From the NCBI RefSeq assembly GCF_000004075.3, contig NC_026661.2, forward strand, positions 5,416,058 through 5,480,057: a DNA stretch of 64,000 bases. Direction: 5' to 3'. This stretch comes from Cucumis sativus. Lineage: Eukaryota > Streptophyta > Magnoliopsida > Cucurbitales > Cucurbitaceae. How positions within the stretch are numbered: position 1 is the stretch's first letter; each line of letters starts with the position of its first letter. The notes under the pieces are model-generated. The model did not search any database. It saw only the letters and a list, made by a program, of their open reading frames with translations, and was not told the DNA's origin. Of the stretch, positions 1-13,173 are shown piece after piece. A program made the position numbers and the translations under genes.

Positions 1-139
1 TACCTCTATTTGTCGATCATGTATCTTTCTATGTTTTATTTCCTATTGTTACCACAAACTGAGACGTGTCCCTAATTTGAGCTCTTGATTGCATGGATGG
101 AAAAATAACGGTGTTGCAACTTGTTGTCATTATTTGCAG

Positions 140-882
140 GGGTTGATGCAACACCATGAAGAAATAGTAGAGTACTTCAAACGTCGTGGGGTTTCTGCTA
201 TTTTTCTATTCCGCAGAAACCTTCTACGCAGAATGATCTCAGTGCTAGCAAATTCTTATGACCGAGACGCCAAGCTATTGAATGGAACCCACAAGTCTCA
301 CGTGCATTCACATCACGAGGTTTTGCTCTTATATCTCAAGCAATAACTGCATTTTTTTCCTTCTTTAATCAGTTTGAGAAAATTTCCAGAATCTCAGACG
401 TTCTGAATTATATCTATAGAAAAGGAAGGTCTCAGCTTGTTATAGAAATGTTTCAGGCAGATATACTCGCGAAGTACAAACCTGTAATTAATGCCACTCT
501 GTTGATACCCAATTTGAAGCAAGTAGAAGATACAACAACTAAAGCATTGGAGTACTTCAATAGCACCCGACACATCGTTATGTATTACGAAGATGTAGTT
601 AAAAACCGCACTGTAAGACAATTCTTGAATCCTAAAACCGAGTTCCTTTCTGGTATTTCTGTTATTGCTAAAGCCATTTTCTTACCAAATTCTTGTGTAT
701 GGTCGTAGAAATTAAGAGATGTTCAAGACTTTCTGAAGGTTCCACAAAGGAAGTTGAAGAGTCGTCAGGTGAAGATACACCGTGGTCCATTGTCGAATCA
801 AATCGATAACTGGGAAGATGTTCAGAAGGCTCTACAGGGAAGCCGATACGAGACCTTTTTAAATGCAGACTACCGGAAGTAA
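140..882 (+). CDS. P-loop sulfotransferase-like protein, 3' exons (partial)
   Basis: Three in-frame exons are visible: 140-319, 457-612 and 709-882 (TAA at 880-882). Each is bounded by AG/GT, and they encode about 169 C-terminal residues. The protein contains HHEEIVEYFKRRGVSAIFLF, a RRNLLRRMISVLANSYDR stretch, a KYKPVINATLLIPNL segment and a final NWEDVQKAL..FLNADYRK tail. This pattern matches the plant family annotated as 'P-loop nucleoside triphosphate hydrolase / nodulation-related sulfotransferase-like'. The 5' exons with the PAPS-binding P-loop lie outside the window; positions 1-139 read as intron ending in TTTGCAG. The substrate is unknown and sulfotransferase activity is inferred from the family only. 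The 3' UTR probably runs to about 1.3 kb. Family assignment is fairly sure; function is not. Confidence 0.8.
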
Positions 883-1601
883 CGTACGAAACTCAAGAGG
901 CAGGCAGGCAGGCAAGCTAAGAAGGTGTATATAGAGCATCATCATTTTGTGCCATAAGTAATCACCAACAGGAGGAGGAATTGAGCCATCCTTTTTGTTG
1001 CAATTTTGGCTTTGGCACAATGCCAAATTTTGTTTGTTTTTAGAGATTTAATTTTCTGTCTTTACTCTCTATTCCTTTTTCTTTATTTCTTTTTGTCAGT
1101 AATATTCAGTTCATTCTTTTAACATCTTCTCTTCTCCAATTGGATTCAACATTTTTTAACACCACTAATCATGAGAGAAGTTCCATAAATTTTTTATTGT
1201 ATGAAATGTAGCCATTGTTTTTGTTTTTGAGAAAGGGGGATTGTAAAGGCCACAGACATTTTTTTCCACACTTGTTATTGGATCTGAAGAAATTTGATTT
1301 ACTCTTTTGATTAATTGTTTACCATTCTTATGTTAAAACATTGTATTTTTATTTATTTATTATTAACATTCATTTAATCTATCTATTTGACAACTACTTT
1401 AATTAAGATAAAAGATTTAAAAACTTTTGTAAATGTTTGATATAGGATTAGTGGAGATAGTCAATTTTTGAGAAGATACGAAAAGTTAGCTAAGATTTGG
1501 TGTATGATTTAGAATAATTGTATACAATTTTTTTTGCAAAATTATAGAATCTCGAGGTTAAATTTCCAGTAACAATTTGAACTAGTTTTTGTTTGAAATG
1601 A

Positions 1602-1663
1602 ACTAGGTGATAACAATTTCTCCTAAAACTAGGTGATAACAATTTCTCCTAAAACTAGGTGAT
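1602..1663. repeat. 26-bp tandem repeat, about 2.4 copies
   Basis: The unit begins ACTAGGTGATAACAATTTCT and is 26 bp long. Copies occupy 1602-1627 and 1628-1653, with a partial third at 1654-1663. The array is bracketed by a short direct repeat GTTTGAAATGAAC at about 1591 and 1671, so the whole block looks like a local slippage or duplication product. Confidence 0.85.
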
Positions 1664-4600
1664 CGATCTTGTTTGAAATGAACCGAAAAATACTATTTGA
1701 ACTGGTTTTCAAGAACAAATGCTAATTTTATAAGGTGAAAACTTAAACGTGCCATTTCTAACAATTTTTCTCCTAACCTTGATGAGTTGACCCATTGCTG
1801 AATCAAAATCTCCCAAAGGGTAGTACAAAATTTACTTTTCAAGTCTGGAAACAAAAACCAAATGGTTGGTACTTCTTTTGGAATTTTCATAATTGACTCT
1901 CCCCCTCTTCCTTTTTTTCCCTAAGGGGTTGTTGGTGGATTATACAATTGCACATGCAACTGTTTCTAAAACCTTGACATTCAAAAGAAAAGAAGACAAA
2001 AGATCAAGGCCAATCCATCAACCACATGTTATAAATATCACATTTTTATATATTATTTGGTTGATACCAAGTTCACTTTGGTCAAAACTTAACAAACATA
2101 TAATACATATATACACACATATATTTTAATTTTCCGATTCAACAAAGCTTGAGCTTAGCCTTGGCCAAGGCGTGGGTTGGCTCAACTTAATTCCTTCCTT
2201 CGAACCCATCTTCTTTCTTCCTCTTTCTTCCTAATAGCCTGCCTTGTGCCTTGTGTGTACAATTTGCTTTCCTGGTAGGTAGCATTCTTATTGTCATCTT
2301 GTTGCATTTTACCTTACCTCATGGGTATCAGAAATTACTTTTAATAAAGAAAACGCAAAAGTATTTGAAAAATTAAAAAGGTGAAAAAGTAAGTATTAGT
2401 ATGAAATAAATAATGGTAGATGAGATCCAACATTAAAAAAAGAAGAGGTTAAGTAAAATGGCAGCTTGGGCCAAAAATGTGGACTTTTTAGGCACCAACC
2501 ACCCAACCCCTCTCCCCTCTCCTCTATCTCTCTCAACATCTCTATCAAACTTTCCATTTCTATGTATTATCTTTTGAGCACCAATTACATTCTTTATTGG
2601 TTTTTCATGTATAAAAATCCATTACTATAGTGTGAATTCAAATCTTGGATTTATTATAAATGTTTAAACTATTTTTGAGTTTTCATGCAAACATTTTCAA
2701 TTCATTGAAATAAAAATAACTTTAAAATTATTTGCTAAAAAGCCTTTCATTCAAAAAGTGTAAAGAAGAAAAATGTAATCAAAATAATTATTGTACATTT
2801 GGAAATTTTGAAGCAACCAAAATCCTCTCACCTTTTTTTTCTTTTTTTTCTTTTTGTTTGTTTGTACCTTTTCTACTTTGTTTAAAAATGGATGCAAAAT
2901 TATATCACATTTTTGTGGCTTTGGTTCCCTATTTCTCCTTCTTTTCATCATTACACCTTATTTTTCTTCACATGAATTTTTATGCATTTTTTTGGTTGCT
3001 TATGAACTAAATTCTTTTAATAATACATCACATTTTAGGTGTTTTTTTCAAACAAAATTAATTAAATCAAGTGCAAATAACTATTGCCATCCATGAGTCT
3101 TTTAAAATTCTCCATGAATCGTTTAAGCTCCTTCACGAGTCTCAAACCAATCAAATTTTTTTCTAAAGTCATATATGCTAACTATTGTTTGAATATAAAT
3201 TTCACTAAGTTCTTGATATGTCAGTACATTCCTCTGTCACTCTTCTAGATTCTCTATCTATTGCATTTCGATAAATCTACCGTTTCCTTATTTAATTTGC
3301 AATGAGAAACATTATTAGGATAAAATGCATATACAAATGAAAAAACAAAATTAAGGAAGAAATTGAAAGATAGTTTTTTCCTTTTGGGAAATAGACAGGC
3401 TGTCTTCTATTTTTGAAGCACTCAGCCAAAAAGTTAAAAGTGTATATATATATTTTTCCAAGAGAAAAAGAAAAAGAAACAAAAATGTCAAAGATGAAGG
3501 TCCCAAAGTAAGAAAAAAATGGAGGCATATTAGCAATGCATGCAGTTAAAAAATATGGCACGAGTTTGAGGCTTTGCCTTTTCACTTTACAACTACTCAT
3601 TCATTATATTAATATCTTATATGCATTCCAACATAATTTAATACTAATAATCATCATTCCAAGAATGGACAGTGAAACAATTTAATCTTCATGTCTTTGC
3701 TAATCAATTTATTACCATTTTTTTTAGTGTTTGAACGGAAAAATTAGACACATTTATCTTTTCTCTTAAAACGAATCATTTTTTTAAAAGTAATCGTGAA
3801 TTTAAAAGATTAGACTATTGATGTATACGATGGTAATTGATGCTTTATTTATTAGTGGTTCATCTTTTTAAAAATTTCACGTATTCGTAAAAATGCTTTA
3901 TCAATTTTAAAATCAAAGAATAAAAAAATGATTATCAAATCGATACCTTCAAAAGTTAATATATATATATATTTTTTTAATTACCGTATGCATTCTTTTC
4001 CATATGGATTGGTTTTAATAAACTAAAATCAACCAAGGAAAAGTGTATCATTCATTAAAATATCAATTTCTTTAGGGTTTTCATTTTTTAAAATTAAGTT
4101 TGTTAATTAAAATTTTCTGATTTTTTTTTTTAAATTTTACGAAAGTATTGAAAAGTAAAAAATGATGGCTATAATTTTTAGAAATATTATTGAAAGCAAA
4201 TTACAAAATAAAAAGTGTTAGCAAACAAATTAGTTCTTAACGAAAAAAAAAAACAAATGATCATGAGGTCACCATGCTTATTGGCTTCAACCATTTCCCT
4301 TTTTTAATTTATAATCAATTTATAACTTATGAGAGAAGACTTTTGTTGACCAAATACTTTTATTTAATTATTAATCGTAATTGAATTAAATTACAAAATA
4401 AATTAAAATATTTATATGAAAGATTTAAGTGGTAATTGATATGAAATTTGTGATCACGTTTGTACTAAAAATAAAATCTAACATACTATATATGATTTCA
4501 TCTATTTTGGTTGGGTTTGATAATAGACAAATAATATCTAATCATTCTCTAAATTATATTAAAAAAAAAATTATAGTTAAAACCTAATTGTAGGGAATAT

Positions 4601-5521
4601 TTAGATTTGTATGTAGGATAATGTTAAGGTTTAAATTGTTTGGTAAATTAGATTATTTATTAATGAATGTAAAATCACTTTATTTCAAAGTCATGCTTAA
4701 CCAACTTTTAGATTCATTTTTCCTACAAATTTGGCAACATCTTCTTAATTAGATTTTAAATTTTTGTCCTTTCATGCCTTTTCCTTTTCCTTTCCTATTC
4801 TCCAGTATCCACAACATTTGGAGTGATCCAACTTCTTTTATATATATAATGATTTTGGGTTAAACTTTGATGAAATATTTTAGAAATTTATTAAATATCA
4901 AAATAAAATAATTGAAATAGTATATTAATTATAGTTAAATCACATGTCACAATTATTTATATTTTTAAAGACAAAAATGCACTAAATTAATGTATAAATT
5001 AAAAACTCTTTTAATCTAAAATGCAATTACAAAACTAGTCTACATTATTTTTAAAAAAATAATAATTTAATTCCTAATTTTTAAAAGTTAGAATATAATC
5101 CTTCTAATTTGATAAAATTTCATAATTAATTCCTATAATTTTATAAAACACATTTTATGCAGTCATTAAAACAAAAGTTTAAATATAAATAATTGAACTA
5201 TTATAAATATTAACTTGATGAGCTTAAATAAACAACTTTCACCTAATTACTTTATGTTTTATGTTATCTTTGTGTTTTACGAACATACATCTTTAGACTT
5301 TAGTATGCATTGACACATGATCAAAATATTATAATTCTATGTATTTCAAACTTATACACTTAATTTACTACCTACTTATGTCTAATTAACAAATGTGTTT
5401 GGTGAATTTTGTAAGAATACATAACATGGATGAACAAAATGGACTAAGTTTATATATATATTTTTATAAATTATAGGTACTAAATTATTTTAATAAGTGA
5501 TTTAAGAAATATTTAATATCT

Positions 5522-5818
5522 CAGAGAAGAGAAAAGAGAAAAAAAGAAAAAGAAAAAGAAAGAAAGTCATATATTTGAAAAGTGGGGAAGGGATTTGTTA
5601 TAAGGCGGCCTCTCTTCGCATTCAATTCATTTTCTCAGTCAATATTTTTCCACTCTCTCTCTTTCATCTTTCCTCTCTCTTTCCTCTTTCTCTATTTCTC
5701 TCTTTCTTTCTTTCTCAACCTCCCCTCCGCCATTGTTATAAATCCTTCTATTCTTCCCTTTTTTTCCCCTAACCTTATACCACTTCCATAGCGGAGACTT
5801 CTCATATCCCCGTTCTCA
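5522..5818 (+). promoter_or_regulatory. Core promoter and CT-rich 5' leader of the DUF1645 gene
   Basis: A GA-rich tract at about 5524-5567 is followed by GTTATAAGG near 5596-5604, a plausible weak TATA-like element. A long CT-rich leader with many TTTCTCTCTC runs (about 5640-5770) ends just before the ATG at 5819. CT-rich leaders are common in plant 5' UTRs. The transcription start was not located. Confidence 0.5.
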
Positions 5819-7025
5819 ATGGAAGTGGCGGTTCCGGTCTCTCCCGTCGACTTCAACTTCGACAGCGCTTGCTCTTCTCCTTACATGACCGCTCCTTCCA
5901 GTCCTCAGCGCTTCGGCAACTTCTTCTTCTCCAGCGCTCCTACTTCTCCTTCACACGCCGCTGCATTCTACTACGACTTCAACGACTTTGATTCTCCCTA
6001 TGTCGACGGTAGGAGTTCTTCCGCCTCCGAAATTCCTTTTCTCTGGGAGGACTTGCCTGGAATTGTGAAATCTGGAGGCGATGCTTGTAGTAGTGTTGCT
6101 GATGACGATTTTCAATTCGATTTCAGTGGACAATTGGAACGGACTTCTTTGTCGGCTGATGAGCTTTTTGATTGCGGTAAAATTAGGGCTCTAAAGCCTC
6201 CACCGTCTAATCGAGTAACTGATTCCATTTCCTCATCCACAGCATCGTCGAGAATTTCTCAGGTATTACAGAAATTCATCGCTGATTAATCGAATATAGA
6301 TCTCTGCTTTTGATCTCTCTGTTTTTCCCCCCCCAATCTAATTTTACTGAACGTTTGAATTTCAACAGGGAAAGAGAGTAGTTCAAGAAGCGGTGTCTCC
6401 TCGTCACCACCGCCGGAGAGATACCGATCCATTGGAAGAGGCTTTCAAAGCAACGACACAAAGAAACGGCGACGGAAAGCGAGGGAGAGAAAGAACAAAC
6501 ATGTCCTCCTCCTCACGGTCGTCTTCATCCATCAAACGCAGCGGAAGCCGATCGTTATCTCCACTACGAGTGTCCGACATCATGCTGGATCCGGATCAAG
6601 AAATTGGAACAAAACCCATGGTTCCTTCCACCACAAGCAACAACGAGAAACAACACTCAATTTCATCATCGGCATCATTTCTGTCCGCATTCTCATTCTC
6701 CAGAGGACAGAGAAGGTGGAGAATCAGAGACCTGTTACTTTTCCGAAGCGCATCGGAAGGAAGAGCGACGGAGAAGAAGGCAGTAGAGGAGATGAAGAAC
6801 TCAAGCTTCCGATCAATAGAAAGCTTGAGTTCAGTGTCGAGTTCAAGAAGGAGAGGATCGATTTCGGCTCATGAATTGCACTACAAAACGAACAGAGCAG
6901 TTTCAGAGGAATTGAGGAAGAAGACGAGTTTGCCTTACAAACATGGACTCTTGGGCTGCTTAGGGTTCAATTCTTCTATGCAACGAAGTTTCTCAAGAAG
7001 CTTTGGCTCTCTCGCACGTGCATGA
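5819..7025 (+). CDS. DUF1645 family protein
   Basis: Two exons, 5819-6262 and 6369-7025, join in phase 0 to give 366 aa; the intron is 106 bp with GT..AG. The protein is rich in Ser and Arg. It opens MEVAVPVSPVDFNFDSACSS and carries the blocks typical of DUF1645: an IPFLWEDLPG block near residue 75, a SPRHHRRRDTDPLEEAF block just after the splice, SRSLSPLRVSDIM, RWRIRDLLLFRSASEGRA, and LPYKHGLLGCLGFN near the C-terminus. No signal peptide or membrane segment is visible, and the basic Arg/Ser composition would suit a nuclear or cytosolic protein. A rice member (OsSGL) is linked to stress tolerance and grain length; the biochemical role is unknown. The start is the first in-frame ATG after a CT-rich leader. 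Confidence 0.88.
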
Positions 7026-10000
7026 TGATCTACCAAATATTTTCATTCTTCCTTTCTCAAAAAGAGAGTATTTATTTCATTCAATGTTGTATTATTGTAT
7101 TTTGATCCAAATACAATTTTCCTAAGTTGTATATTTCCCCACCCAATCAATTAATATAGAACTTCCAATCCTTATCTATATCGTTCATACACACATATAG
7201 TAAGTCATTATTTATTACCTTTTCATTCTCTAAAGTTAAAAAGGTTCCACAATTTGTATATGTTCCTTCTTAACTGCTTGTTTTTTTTGTTCTACATATT
7301 ATTGCTTCTGCTTCGTGTATCTAAACATACCTACATGTATCCAAATGAAGAGGTATAAAAGTACGATCAAGAAAGATTTAAAATTAATTATTATATGTTA
7401 TGAAATAAAAATACTTGTTGCACCTAATCAAGGTAGATAAAATAAATATGATTAAATTTTTGATGATTGTAAACATACCATTAAAAGAAGAGAAAGAAAA
7501 ATGGTTAAGTTTGATTAAGAAATTTGAAAAAAAAATGTTAGGATAAAAGGTAATGATTTGATGAATGGTAGAATGCATAAAGGAAAGGGGGGGACATTGG
7601 CATTGAAGCCTAAGTGTATGGGACCATATAGTGTAGAAAATGGCACCCCTTAAAACTCAAAATTTCTACGAGTTAGGTACCATTGGCTTACATGTTGTAA
7701 TTAAAATGTGGGGTAATCATCTTTATTAATCATATCATCTAACTCTAAGCTATTGTCTCCTAAAAACATAACTCTATACCTATTCACTTCTGTGGCCCAA
7801 TAACATCCAAAACTTTATACTATTTTGGTTTTTTATTAGGTTTATGTATATGTATATGGCCAAATCATTTAATAAATTTTATTTCATGAGTAGAGTTAAA
7901 CTTTTTTTTTTTATAGAATTTCTAAAATATATTAAAACAAGTTATTTTCAAGTTTATAGTTTAACATTATGAAAATTAACTTTTTCTTATGGGTTCATCT
8001 TATAACTAAAAATCATAAGATGTAGGGATTTAAAATTATTATAATTAATTTACAAAAAAAAAGGTGGGAATTTAAAAATAATGAAATTTAATTGTGAAAG
8101 CCAAAAGCATGCATGATGCTTCATGAACAACTTACAAAATAAATTATGTTTGTGGAAAATTTGTCTCATTTATGTGCATATGATACCATAATGATAAATG
8201 ATTATCATACATTTTATTTTACTTTTTTAGCTCCCTATTGCCCACATCTTTCCTTCCTCAAATTACATATTCAATTTACATTCCATTCTACCAAAAATTC
8301 AAAACTATTTATAGCAAAATCTATCAAATATTATATACAATTCATCTAAATTTCTTTGGATACTTTTTTTTGTTTGAAGTTTGGTTTTGGTAACACTATT
8401 GTATTGGTAGCTTCTTGAAACGATTTTACTTTAATTATTAACATAAAGTGGACGTCACACATTTTTTAATTAAAAAGATATGTCACATCGGATTATTATT
8501 AGTTTTTATTAGAAAACTTGATTGAGAGGTACATAGAGTGCTATCAAAAGCAAAACCTTCTTGAAATAGTTAAGTTTGAAAACTCATATTAGAAACCAAA
8601 ATTGTATTTTTTTTATCTTTCAAAATATTAAGTTAGATAAAAATACCTTCGAAATTTAGTTGACTTTAACAATTAGATGGTCTCTACATTTTTGAAGAAT
8701 TTGCATTTGGCCCTTAACATAACATAAAAGTTAATAAGAAACTTTTGCATAATTTAACCCAACTTTAGGCTATTCATCTCAAATTAATAGAGTATTAATT
8801 TGGGTATAAAAATAATTATAATGGTTGCTTAAGTAAGTTCTTTTGCTTTTACACGAAACTTAAAAGAATTTATCATATAATTTAATAATTTTGATATTAA
8901 TAAATAGTTGAAAAGGAGGCCAATTATAAAAAGAATTGAAGTTATTTATTTTGTATTTATATATTGAATGAGATTAAGATGAGTACTATATGATATGCAA
9001 TATTGATAATTAATTATTATTTTGTATACTCATATTGGGCTTCTAGAATTTCATTGCCCACCAAGCAAAATATAAAATATTTAATATGATTTGTTTATGT
9101 ACAACAACAATTATTTTACTCTAAAATGTTGCATTACAATTGTTTATATACTTCCCCTTCTAGAATTTTCTTTATCCATCAAGTAAAATAAAATTTTAAT
9201 AACATTTTAAAAAATAATTCATGAAATATAGAATAAAAAATTTGGTTCAATTATTTTAAAATAAATTATAAAAAAGAACCGCAAATAAAAAAAATATTTA
9301 CAAGTGATAGCTAAATTTTAGATTTTATAAAGATTTTATAAATTACAAATATTTGATAGACATTATATTTTTTATTGATAGTTAGTGATAATTCAAAAAT
9401 TTGGCTATGAATAACAATTCTTTTCTTTTTTAGAATTTAGATTTCTATAAAAATATGAAAGTCTCGATTTTAGGTAAATACTAACAAATTAGTAAATTTT
9501 AATCGAAAATCTAAATAGATTAGTCTATAAAAGTTTAGAAATTTAATTGATAAAATTATAAGTCTCACGTAAAAAACGAACGAAGTAAAAGATGTAGAAA
9601 TTGATACACTCGTATTTCAAACTACACTATCTATACATATCTAACTTGAGTTTTCTTCTAATACTGAGAAAACTTTGGAATTCTTATATATGTTTTTGAA
9701 TTGGGATTCTTTGCAATTTTTTTGATGCCACTAATTAAAATGACGTAAAGAATTTCATAAGTTAAAAGGAAAGAAAAAGATGAAGAGGGTTAAAAGAGTA
9801 AGGTAGAATTAAGAAATGGGAAAAGTTTTTGAAGGTGAACGCCAAATTATCAAAGCGAGAATTGATATGATCTACAATTCTAGAGGTGTAAGGTTTGAGT
9901 CTCCAACCCTAATTGTTATACTTAAAAGAAACAACATGAAGTTGAGGGCATGCATTTGGTTGTCGAAGTGCGACAATGCATTTGAAAATATTTGAGGGAA

Positions 10001-12400
10001 GAAGAATGAACGTTACCTCCATCCAACGTTGAGTTTTGTTAACAAAATACCTTCTAAAATTTTAATACCTTTATATTAATTTTATGTCTAATATTTAGGT
10101 TCATCTTCATTTGAAAATTTTGTTGAAAACGTCATAAACCTTCGTATATACAAATTAAAAGTCGATAACGTTATTTTTAAAACTCAAAAACCTATTAAAC
10201 TCTGATATATAATACGAATATGAAAATTTACTGATTTTCTACGTAAAATTGTAAAGTAAAGAGATTTAACCTTAAATTGTAAAGTAAAAGTAAAGCCATT
10301 TAATCTTAATTCTCGAAGCGTTAATTATATAAGTTTACGTGAATTCAACTATAATCACATTAAAAAATTCCCCGATCTTTTATTTTCTTTTGAAGTATAT
10401 CAAACTGATTTCTGTATCCATATTATATAAATTTTAATTGTGATATTTGGTGAAGGCATTTTTCAGAATTCAAATTTGTTCAATATTCTTCTCCAAAGCC
10501 ATTGGATTAGCAAGCAAATAGGCTATGGTCTTGCTGTTTCATCTAATTTTAATATGCATATTGTATAGTTTTTCTTTCAAAATAATTCCAATTCTCTCCA
10601 CACAATTTATATTCAAGATATGTCAATGTCACGTTCTATTAATTTACATCCACATATCATCGTTGCTATCATTATTATTTTGATATAATATATAGTTTTC
10701 AAGTCACCAATTAATTTTAGCGGATTTTAGGTTGATTAGAAATCTAAAACACTTTGAATTATGGATCAATTGATTTAAGCCATAAATATTTGACGATGAC
10801 TTAAAAGAAAATAAAATATATTATTGTAAATACATGATGCAAATATAGAGCAAAGTCAATATAAATGATATGTTGATTAAATAAAAAAACAATTCAATTT
10901 GGAGAAAGATCTCAAATCAAACAAACAATTTTTTTTTTTTTTTTTTATGAAAATAAAACACAATTGGAATGTGATGAAAAAGGGGAAATCACTCTTGACT
11001 TTGAGTTGAGGTGTGCAAAGCCCTAATTAACTAAAGAAAGAAAGTATTAAAACCAAAGTTTGATGTGATAAGGTAATGCATTAAATTAATATGGCAATGT
11101 AAGGACCCACAAAATATGCCAAAACAAATTATGTTATTCAATGTATGTATATAGATAGATAAAATTATAAATTTTGGTTTGTATAATTGGAAGGAAAATA
11201 ATTAGAAGTTGGTTAACGTGATTTATCGAACTATAGAGATGAAATTTATAAAAATTGAGGATGGGGATATGACCTAATTGATAAAAATTAGGTCTTGAAA
11301 AATCTTTGGTGAGGACGAACGTGAGACACGTGTGGGATTGGAGGAAGAAGATTGGGTTTTGTGAATGAATTGAAAGATTATTATTAAGGTTTAAGTAATG
11401 CAACAGAAAGTATATAATAAAAAGGGTTGAGATTGTGAAGTTAAAATATGAAATTTGAAGGCATAGGTCCGACTCCAAATAATTATTGTTTGGTTGTATT
11501 ATAGTTGTAGTTGTAGCCACATAGTTTGTCACTATTTTTGAGGAAATGGGGAATCCATTATTCATCATCAACCCAAATGAAAATACACACACCATATATT
11601 ATAATTATTTCTATTGGGTGCACATAAGTGGTTAGGACAATTATAATTTCATGTCTAACATATCAATTTTAAAATAAAACTTTCATATATTTTATTTAAA
11701 TGTATAACTCATGTAGAAAATATGTACTTTGGTGTGTAAGATAATATATCATTTAAACTTTCACAATTTTGTATTCCAAACAATTAAACTCAATTTTTCA
11801 TGAAGGATTTGTATTCCTCTGTCTAATTTTATCTGTGGGGATCGAACTTTTACAAAGAAAAGAGTTAAGTTAATTTTACCTATCCAATAAATAATACTTA
11901 CGTGCATATAGAGAGACATTAATCTTTATGTATTCATTTCTCATCACTCACATCAAATAAATAATTAAAATATTTCATAAAAAAGATACCCAAAGATATA
12001 TATAGGTCCAAGATGCACCAAAGTATCTCTTTGAAGGATGGTACTTTCCAAATGTCTATTTATAAAATTGTAACTAATACCTACAAAGGAATGCTTTGAT
12101 ATAAATTAACGACTGCCTTTTAAGAAATTTATTGAAGGACATGTGGCGATAACATTTTGAGAGTTGAAATCAAAACAAAATCAAAATGCATTTTTTCTAA
12201 AGCTTAGGGACCAAAAGAGATATTTTGAAATCACAAGAATTAAAATCAACCGAACTACAAAACACAAATAAACCTTTTGAAACGATACAAACCAAATGTA
12301 AAAGAACCAAAGTAGTATTTAACCCGTATAAATTCTACACATTCACATCAACAGAGTAGCTATAAAGATAAGAATTCAGGAGTTGATCTCCTCAACTAGT
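7026..12400. other. Intergenic region with no recognisable gene
   Basis: After the 3' UTR of the DUF1645 gene (to about 7.2 kb) the sequence is AT-rich, with scattered short ORFs that lack any motif. Around 9300-9420 it contains a degenerate copy of a dispersed segment (GATAGACATT, TGATAGTTAGTGAT, AAATTTGGCTAT) that recurs near 33.3 kb and 59.0 kb. A minus-strand 153-codon frame at 11134-11595 is Asn/Ile/Tyr-rich with no domain and is judged non-coding. Confidence 0.65.
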
Positions 12401-13173
12401 TGGCCAATCACGGTGCTTTACATTCCAACCTTAATGAGAACTAGTATGAAAGATAAAAGCATGAGAGAACCACTGACAATATTCTATAGTCTATACAACA
12501 AGTCAGAACAAACCAGTTGGAAGTCCTTTTGTGATGGATGTGCTGAGAAACAATTAGTTCGTCTAGGATTCATGCTCTCAATTATCCTGTGAATAGAAAG
12601 AAAAACCAGGCAAGGGCTGAAAATTATTAATCACAAATGTTACTGCTCTAAATACAATATACGAAGTAGTATCTTCCGTTTTCCTCTTAATTTCACCTTG
12701 TATAAGCCTTGGTTTCTGAACAGGGAGATAATATCACATCTGACCAATAGACACTAGGGAGTTTCCCTTCACATAGCCTTTGACAGTACATGAATCTGCT
12801 CGATTGTAACTGTAAACAAACAGATCCATAATAAAAGCAAGATCCATTCGTGCCCGCAAGTTGATTGGCTATGAATTTCTTCCCTCAAATGTTTCTCATC
12901 TTTTCAGTAACCAAGCAAACTTGGATCAAGGCCGATTTTTAGACTATATCATCCCCACATATTCCTGGTGATGAATGCATGTAAACCAAACCCCACAATA
13001 AAGCAACGCAAGATTATAACAGTAACGGGTGATAGAGAGCAAGTTCCATAAAGTAATATTCTTCCAGCTGAAGTTAAGCAATCATAAAGAGAAAAATCAG
13101 TTTACAGGTTGGAGACAATGAATGTTGCAAACTTGAGATGGTAGAGAAATTTACTTGAGAGCAACAGCCTATT
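12401..13173 (-). other. Probable 3' UTR and downstream flank of ZOP1
   Basis: This is non-coding sequence following the ZOP1 stop (13174). It is less AT-rich than the intergenic DNA farther left, which would fit a transcribed 3' UTR. No poly(A) site was fixed. Confidence 0.35.

Larger units (their letters stand above)
883..5818. other. Intergenic region with no recognisable gene
   Basis: This stretch is AT-rich with many homopolymer A/T runs, and its short ORFs have no coding character. It includes the 3' UTR of the sulfotransferase-like gene, a 26-bp tandem repeat at 1602-1663, a hairpin-forming segment at 2145-2187, a less AT-rich pyrimidine block around 2490-2560, and the promoter of the DUF1645 gene at its right end. 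I see no RNA gene in it. Confidence 0.7.

Noticed and set aside
2732..3010. 92-codon plus-strand frame with hydrophobic Phe/Leu runs
   Set aside because: It arises from poly-T tracts, with an overlapping frame of equal quality on the other strand; no start context or homology.
9880..9930. tRNA-like GGTTTGAGTCTCCAACC segment
   Set aside because: It resembles a T-arm only; no acceptor, D or anticodon arms could be drawn around it.
11134..11595. 153-codon minus-strand open frame
   Set aside because: Composition is dominated by Asn, Ile, Leu, Tyr and Phe, as expected for AT-rich non-coding DNA; no domain or splice partner.
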